The position numbers and the translations under genes are program-made. From NCBI GenBank assembly GCA_028689195.1, contig JAQTWR010000011.1, positions 1-18,345 on the forward strand: a stretch of 18,345 bases of DNA. The letters are read 5' to 3'. This DNA comes from Anaerolineales bacterium. GTDB taxonomy: Bacteria; Chloroflexota; Anaerolineae; Anaerolineales; Villigracilaceae. Below are positions 15,285 to 18,345 of the stretch, one piece after another. Every line of letters begins with the position of its first letter. Positions within the stretch are counted from its first letter, which is position 1. Below the pieces are notes generated by a model that was given only the letters and a program-made list of their open reading frames with translations, was not told the DNA's origin and did no database searches.

Positions 15285-15320
15285 CAAAAGAGTCCGCGCT
15301 TATTATACGCGGACTCTTTT
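15285..15320 (-). terminator. Terminator of the ccm operon with an embedded -10 box
   Basis: Arms 15286-15298 (AAAAGAGTCCGCG) and 15308-15320 are perfect 13-base complements, giving a stem that ends in TTTT in the minus direction, directly after ccmD. The 9-base loop reads TATAATAAG on the minus strand, so a perfect -10 box for the next gene sits inside the terminator loop. No good -35 box is seen. Confidence 0.75.
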
Positions 15321-15327
15321 ATTTGGG

Positions 15328-15525
15328 TTATTGCCTTTTTGTCGGTTTTGCTTCTTCAGCCTGAATGGACTCAAGCGTTTCGAGGTCGCGTTTCAAATTG
15401 CGATTGCGAACGTACATACTGGCGACGTAAGCGATCATCACGACGGAAAAGAACGCGTAACCAAGAATCATGTAGCCAAACGTATCTGGCGCTTCTTCTA
15501 ATAATAAGAACATCGTATTCTCCAT
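15328..15525 (-). CDS. ccmD: CcmD-like small heme-exporter subunit
   Basis: The 65-residue protein has a single membrane helix (about residues 17-38, YMILGYAFFSVVMIAYVASMYV). A charged stretch NRNLKRDLETLES follows, the RxxxLxxDL-like pattern typical of CcmD. CcmD is a small, weakly conserved protein that helps release heme-loaded CcmE from CcmC in the CcmABCD complex. Its size is close to that of E. coli CcmD. It starts two bases after the ccmC stop and ends just before a terminator, which fits the last gene of a ccmABCD operon. Confidence 0.8.
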   Translation of the reverse strand: MENTMFLLLEEAPDTFGYMILGYAFFSVVMIAYVASMYVRNRNLKRDLETLESIQAEEAKPTKRQ

Positions 15526-15527
15526 TT

Positions 15528-16223
15528 CTACATCGAGGCGTTGAGTTTAAGGCTCTCGACCTTTTCTTCCAAGGCGCTCAGGCGCAGGCGATGCCAGATC
15601 ATATCCACAAAAATCACGGTGAAGGCAAAAAGCGCGAAGAAGAACGCGATTTTCATATCGCCGCTCATGCTCATTTTTTCCTGAGTTCCGTTCGCCGAGC
15701 CGATGACGACGGGGTGAATGGTGCGGAACAAGCGAATGACCATGAAGGTAATCGGCGCGCTGATTCCGCCCAGCAGGGTGTAAACCGCGCCAAAACGCGC
15801 GCGCTTTTCGGGTTCTTCGATTCCCTGACGGAGCATGAAATAGGCGATGTAAATCAGTTCGGTGATGGCGGCGGTGGTCAGACGCGGATCCCACGTCCAC
15901 CAGGTATTCCACGCGGGACGCGCCCATATAGACCCCAGCACGATGGTGATGAAAAAGAACACGGTGCTGACTTCCACTGCGGCGACTTCAAAACGATCCC
16001 AGAGCATGTTCTTTGAGACGAGATACGCAATGCCCGCGATTGCCGCGATGACAAAACCCAGCAAGCCCACCCAAGCCGTGCCGATGTGAAAATAAAAGAC
16101 GCGCTGTACTTCGCCCATCACCTTTTCGGTGGGCGCGAAGAAAAGCGCAAGATACGCGGATATAGCCAGAACAATGATCGTGACTACATCCAAAATTTTT
16201 AATCCAATAGGTCTAGGTTGCAT
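15528..16223 (-). CDS. ccmC: Cytochrome c biogenesis protein CcmC (heme-handling WWD-domain protein)
   Basis: I choose the ATG of MQPRPIG (complement of 16221-16223). The alternative TTG at 16238 would place the ribosome binding site AAAGGAG (within 16228-16236) inside the coding sequence. The resulting 231-residue protein has about six membrane helices and the tryptophan-rich WNTWWTWDPRLT motif (~106-116) that presents heme in the CcmC/CcmF/CcsA family. The two conserved flanking histidines are visible, H46 in FYFHIG and H170 in RTIHPVV. CcmC attaches heme to the chaperone CcmE in System I maturation. It lies between ccmB and ccmD. Confidence 0.93.
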   Translation of the reverse strand: MQPRPIGLKILDVVTIIVLAISAYLALFFAPTEKVMGEVQRVFYFHIGTAWVGLLGFVIAAIAGIAYLVSKNMLWDRFEVAAVEVSTVFFFITIVLGSIWARPAWNTWWTWDPRLTTAAITELIYIAYFMLRQGIEEPEKRARFGAVYTLLGGISAPITFMVIRLFRTIHPVVIGSANGTQEKMSMSGDMKIAFFFALFAFTVIFVDMIWHRLRLSALEEKVESLKLNASM

Positions 16224-16250
16224 AGAGACTCCTTTCAATTTACGATTAAA

Positions 16251-16274
16251 CTGACAACTGACAACTGATTACTG
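16251..16274. repeat. CTGACAACTGATTACTG-type repeat in the ccmB-ccmC spacer
   Basis: The word CTGACAA occurs twice in tandem, followed by ACTGATTACTG, which is shared exactly with 8057-8067. The repeat fills most of the 54-base spacer between ccmB and ccmC without interrupting either gene. Confidence 0.45.
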
Positions 16275-16277
16275 CCC

Positions 16278-16964
16278 TCACTCCTCCACGACAAAATCAA
16301 ACGTCATAAACGCGATGGCGATGAAGATAATATCGTAGACGAGGAGAAGATTGAACGGCGTAAGAATATCCGAGAAGGGGTCGCCAGCCAACAATCCGCT
16401 GCTGCATTTGACGGCGGCAAGCAGGACGGGAATGGCGACGGGGAACAATAAGATGGGCAGCAGCACTTCGCGCATCCGCGTTTGCACCGACATGGCGGCG
16501 AGCAGCGTGCCGACGGCGGCGTATCCAATCGAACCGAGCAAAATCACCACAAGCAGGTCAATCCGAAACAGGTTGACGTTATATAACATGCTGTACATGG
16601 GTATCACAATCGCTTCGACGATGAACATGAAGGCGAGGTTGCTCAGCGCTTTGCCGAAATAAATGGCGGAGCGATCCACCGGCGCGAGCAGAAGACCGTC
16701 CATGCAGCCGCGATCTTTTTCGACGGACATCGAGCGGTTGAGTCCGAGCGTGCCTGCGAAAGCGAAGGTCGTCCACAAAATGCCGGCGTTGGCGGCTTCG
16801 CGCACTTTGATGTCCAACTCCAGCGCAAAGTTGAAGATGATAATGACCAGCAGCGAAAATACCAGCATGGCAGAGACCAACTCAAACGAGCGGAATTCGG
16901 CGGCGAGGTCTTTTCGCACAATGGCAAAGGTGGCTTTCCAAAGAGATGGCGTGGATTTATTCAT
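16278..16964 (-). CDS. ccmB: Heme exporter permease subunit CcmB
   Basis: The 228-residue protein has about six membrane helices and the usual CcmB start (KATFAIVRKDLAAEFRS). Family-typical segments follow: the FAGTLGLNRSMSVEKDRGCMDGLLLAPVDRSAIYFGK region, and AAMSVQTRMREVLLPILLFPVAIPVLLA near residues 155-185. The length is close to E. coli CcmB. It is the membrane partner of the CcmA ATPase in the CcmABCD complex that acts on CcmC-heme-CcmE during c-type cytochrome maturation. It lies 41 bases downstream of ccmA in the same orientation; no clear ribosome binding site is seen. Confidence 0.92.
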   Translation of the reverse strand: MNKSTPSLWKATFAIVRKDLAAEFRSFELVSAMLVFSLLVIIIFNFALELDIKVREAANAGILWTTFAFAGTLGLNRSMSVEKDRGCMDGLLLAPVDRSAIYFGKALSNLAFMFIVEAIVIPMYSMLYNVNLFRIDLLVVILLGSIGYAAVGTLLAAMSVQTRMREVLLPILLFPVAIPVLLAAVKCSSGLLAGDPFSDILTPFNLLLVYDIIFIAIAFMTFDFVVEE

Positions 16965-16980
16965 GAGTTTGGCTTTTACG

Positions 16981-17006
16981 GATTACGTATTTCGTAATGC
17001 GTAATC
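16981..17006. repeat. Palindromic repeat at the ccmA-ccmB junction
   Basis: GATTACG and CGTAATC form outer arms, and ATTACG-TATTT-CGTAAT makes an inner hairpin. It touches the ccmA stop codon. The core words resemble the larger palindrome upstream of ccmA at 17722-17760. Confidence 0.5.
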
Positions 17007-17704
17007 TACGACTCCAAAGACTGCTTGTAAAACGATAAAAGATTCGTTTGCTTAAGATCGGCGCGGGCGGCGGAAGCCGTGATAACGCCGCGAGAGAGAA
17101 TATCAAAACGGGTGGCGAGTTCTTCGGCGCGGACAAGGTCGTGAGAGGTCATCACCACCGTGCGTCCCTTCGCGGCGACCGAGCGCAACACTTCGTCCAA
17201 CATTTCGGATGCGTCCTGGTCGAGTCCCGTATAAGGTTCGTCGAACAGCATCACTTCGGGATTATGAATCACCGCGCGCCCGATGGCGAGCCGCTGCTGC
17301 ATTCCGCGCGAAAAAGCGCGAACCAAATCTTTGCGGCGGCGCTCCAGTCCGACCAAATCCAACACTTCGGTAATGCGCGCGTCCATCCCGTCAATGCCGT
17401 ACATGCGCGCATAGAATTGCAGGTTCTCTTCGGCGGTGAGGTCGGGATACAGCAAAGGCATGTGCGATACAACGCCCAACTTCGCGCGGACTTGCGCGGC
17501 GTCATGCGGCAGGCGATGCCCCGCGATTCTCACTTCCCCCAGGGAGGGACGCGAAAGCGACGCGAGGATTCGCAGGAAGGTTGTTTTGCCCGCGCCGTTG
17601 GGACCCAGCAGCGCGACAAATTCACCCTGCGCGACGGAGAAATCCAATCCGCGCAGGATGGTTTTTAATCCAAAACGTTTGACGAGTTTTTTGACTTGAA
17701 TCAT
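17006..17704 (-). CDS. ccmA: Heme exporter ATP-binding subunit CcmA
   Basis: I place the start at the ATG of MIQVKKLVKRFG (complement of 17702-17704), giving 232 residues. The 16-codon extension to 17752 would run through a palindromic repeat and looks non-coding. Walker A is GPNGAGKTT (34-42), the signature is AFSRGMQQRLAIGRA (130-144), and Walker B is VMLFDEPYTGLD (151-162), with the H-loop at H188. The SRGMQQR signature instead of SGGQ is characteristic of CcmA. It powers release of holo-CcmE from the CcmC-CcmD complex. No good ribosome binding site is visible. The 3' neighbour is ccmB. Confidence 0.92.
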   Translation of the reverse strand: MIQVKKLVKRFGLKTILRGLDFSVAQGEFVALLGPNGAGKTTFLRILASLSRPSLGEVRIAGHRLPHDAAQVRAKLGVVSHMPLLYPDLTAEENLQFYARMYGIDGMDARITEVLDLVGLERRRKDLVRAFSRGMQQRLAIGRAVIHNPEVMLFDEPYTGLDQDASEMLDEVLRSVAAKGRTVVMTSHDLVRAEELATRFDILSRGVITASAARADLKQTNLLSFYKQSLES

Positions 17705-17721
17705 GGGGGAAAACCGCGATT

Positions 17722-17760
17722 CGTAATTCGTGATTCGCAAGTTACGAATCACGAATTACG
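17722..17760. repeat. Perfect 16-bp inverted repeat upstream of ccmA
   Basis: CGTAATTCGTGATTCG (17722-17737) and its exact complement (17745-17760) flank a 7-base loop. It fills the 66-base spacer between the SHOCT-like protein gene and ccmA. It could fold in the transcript and affect ccmA expression, or be a non-autonomous palindromic element. Confidence 0.7.
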
Positions 17761-17770
17761 TTCTACGAAT

Positions 17771-18345
17771 TTACGCTCTGCTCTTCAACACGTTCTTTAA
17801 TTCTTCACGTCGCTTCTTGTAGGCTTCGTCGGAAATTTTGCCCGAACGGTGGAGGTCGTCCAACGCGATGATGGCGTCCATGATGGAGTCGTCGTCTTCA
17901 AATTCGTCGTCGTCCTCGTCTTCGTCTTCGGATTCTTCGTCCTCTTCTTTATTGCGGTCGCGGAGGAAGAACCACGCGCCGACGAAGATCAAGACCGCGC
18001 CGAATACGCCAATGCCGATGAGCAGCGGCTGGTTGGATTTTGCGTCTGTCTCAGCGGCGGGAGCGGCGGCGGTATCGTCGGGCTGCCCGGTCAACTTGAG
18101 TTTCATGGAAGTTCCCGGTTTAACTTCGACGAATTCGTAAACCTGATACATCGCGCCAGAGCCGATGTCCGTCAGTCCTTTATCTACCAAGCCTTCGCCT
18201 TCCACTTTCACGCCAGCCGTAGATAAGATGGAACCCGACGACATGCCCAACACGAAGGGAATTTCAAATTCGGCGGATTTATTATCGTAGGTCGTCTCGA
18301 AGCCCGCAGCGAGTCCGTATATTTTATCGGAGGGCGGCAGGGCAA
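17771..18345 (-). CDS. Ig-like / membrane / acidic / SHOCT-like protein linked to ccm (5' partial)
   Basis: The frame is open through the right window edge. The GTG at 18253 is therefore not the real start, and about 190 residues are visible. The first ~85 look like an extracytoplasmic beta domain (FETTYDNKSAEFEIPFVLG, EFVEVKPGTSMKLKLTGQ). A low-complexity Ala/Asp linker leads into one membrane helix (about visible residues 107-127). Then comes a strongly acidic cytoplasmic run of Asp/Glu (about 133-152). The C-terminus DAIIALDDLHRSGKISDEAYKKRREEL resembles the SHOCT motif, a short helical pair at the C-termini of many membrane proteins. Its position directly ahead of ccmA suggests a link to cytochrome c maturation, but I recognise no standard Ccm component in it. 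Confidence 0.7.
   Translation of the reverse strand, partial: ALPPSDKIYGLAAGFETTYDNKSAEFEIPFVLGMSSGSILSTAGVKVEGEGLVDKGLTDIGSGAMYQVYEFVEVKPGTSMKLKLTGQPDDTAAAPAAETDAKSNQPLLIGIGVFGAVLIFVGAWFFLRDRNKEEDEESEDEDEDDDEFEDDDSIMDAIIALDDLHRSGKISDEAYKKRREELKNVLKSRA

Noticed and set aside
15279..15287. TTG start extending the transglycosylase-like protein by three codons
   Set aside because: The ATG at 15278 begins a standard Lys/Arg-rich signal peptide, and the TTG lies in the terminator tail.
14454..16016. A 520-codon plus-strand open frame
   Set aside because: It runs antisense across three well-supported genes (transglycosylase-like, ccmD, ccmC) and their terminator. It is rich in Arg/His/Ala as expected of a shadow frame in G/C-rich DNA and matches no domain.
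16224..16238. TTG start extending CcmC by five codons
   Set aside because: The extension is the ribosome binding site AAAGGAG itself; the ATG at 16223 is correctly spaced from it.
17705..17752. Upstream ATG extending CcmA by 16 codons
   Set aside because: The added residues are encoded by an intergenic palindromic repeat, and CcmA proteins normally begin near MIQVKKL.
1..18345. CRISPR arrays, tRNA or rRNA genes, insertion sequences
   Set aside because: No regularly spaced repeats, cloverleaf-like sequences, rRNA signatures or transposase motifs were recognised on either strand.

Overview
The window looks like a chromosomal segment of a Chloroflexota bacterium, most likely class Anaerolineae. 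This is inferred from gene content and style: lipoproteins with long Pro/Thr-rich linkers behind the lipobox, an SH3-type lipoprotein, a DUF4230 protein, a membrane-bound Hdr-like Fe-S oxidoreductase, a System I cytochrome c maturation cluster, and many intergenic palindromic repeats. No database search was possible.

Region 1 (1-3388) is accessory DNA, visibly richer in A/T than what follows. It opens with the 3' part of a gene that joins the end of a metallophosphoesterase domain to a STAND-like P-loop NTPase and a helical C-terminus, an architecture reminiscent of anti-phage or conflict proteins. A tiny CxxC ORF overlaps its stop codon by ATGA and breaks off at a degenerate copy of the first ~45 bases of ettA. 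Next come a strong hairpin, a probable frameshifted small gene, and a VapBC-type toxin-antitoxin operon on the minus strand with a good sigma-70 promoter. The partial ettA copy and the intact ettA start therefore flank the vapBC cassette as direct repeats.

Region 2 (3389-7777) holds core and cell-surface genes: the ribosome-associated ABC-F protein EttA with its terminator, an SH3-domain lipoprotein, a convergent DUF4230 membrane-anchored protein, and a divergent orphan PhnD-like substrate-binding lipoprotein.

Region 3 (7778-13622) has a 300-base spacer of palindromic repeats and a terminator. It is followed by a minus-strand cytochrome b/Fe-S/CCG-domain oxidoreductase resembling EtfAB:menaquinone oxidoreductases. 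Divergent from that is an unusually large patatin-like phospholipase whose catalytic Ser and Asp are separated by a long polytopic membrane region.

Region 4 (13623-18345) is all minus strand. Transcription runs from a partial Ig-like/TM/SHOCT-like protein into ccmA-ccmB-ccmC-ccmD (heme handling for c-type cytochrome maturation). A terminator hairpin follows, and then a secreted lytic-transglycosylase-like protein. Together the Ccm genes and the Fe-S/cytochrome b protein suggest an organism with a heme-dependent, quinone-linked electron transport chain.

The best candidates for something undescribed are the metallophosphoesterase-STAND gene at the left edge with its scarred junction to ettA, and the patatin with a membrane insertion. 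No tRNA, rRNA, CRISPR array or transposase was seen.
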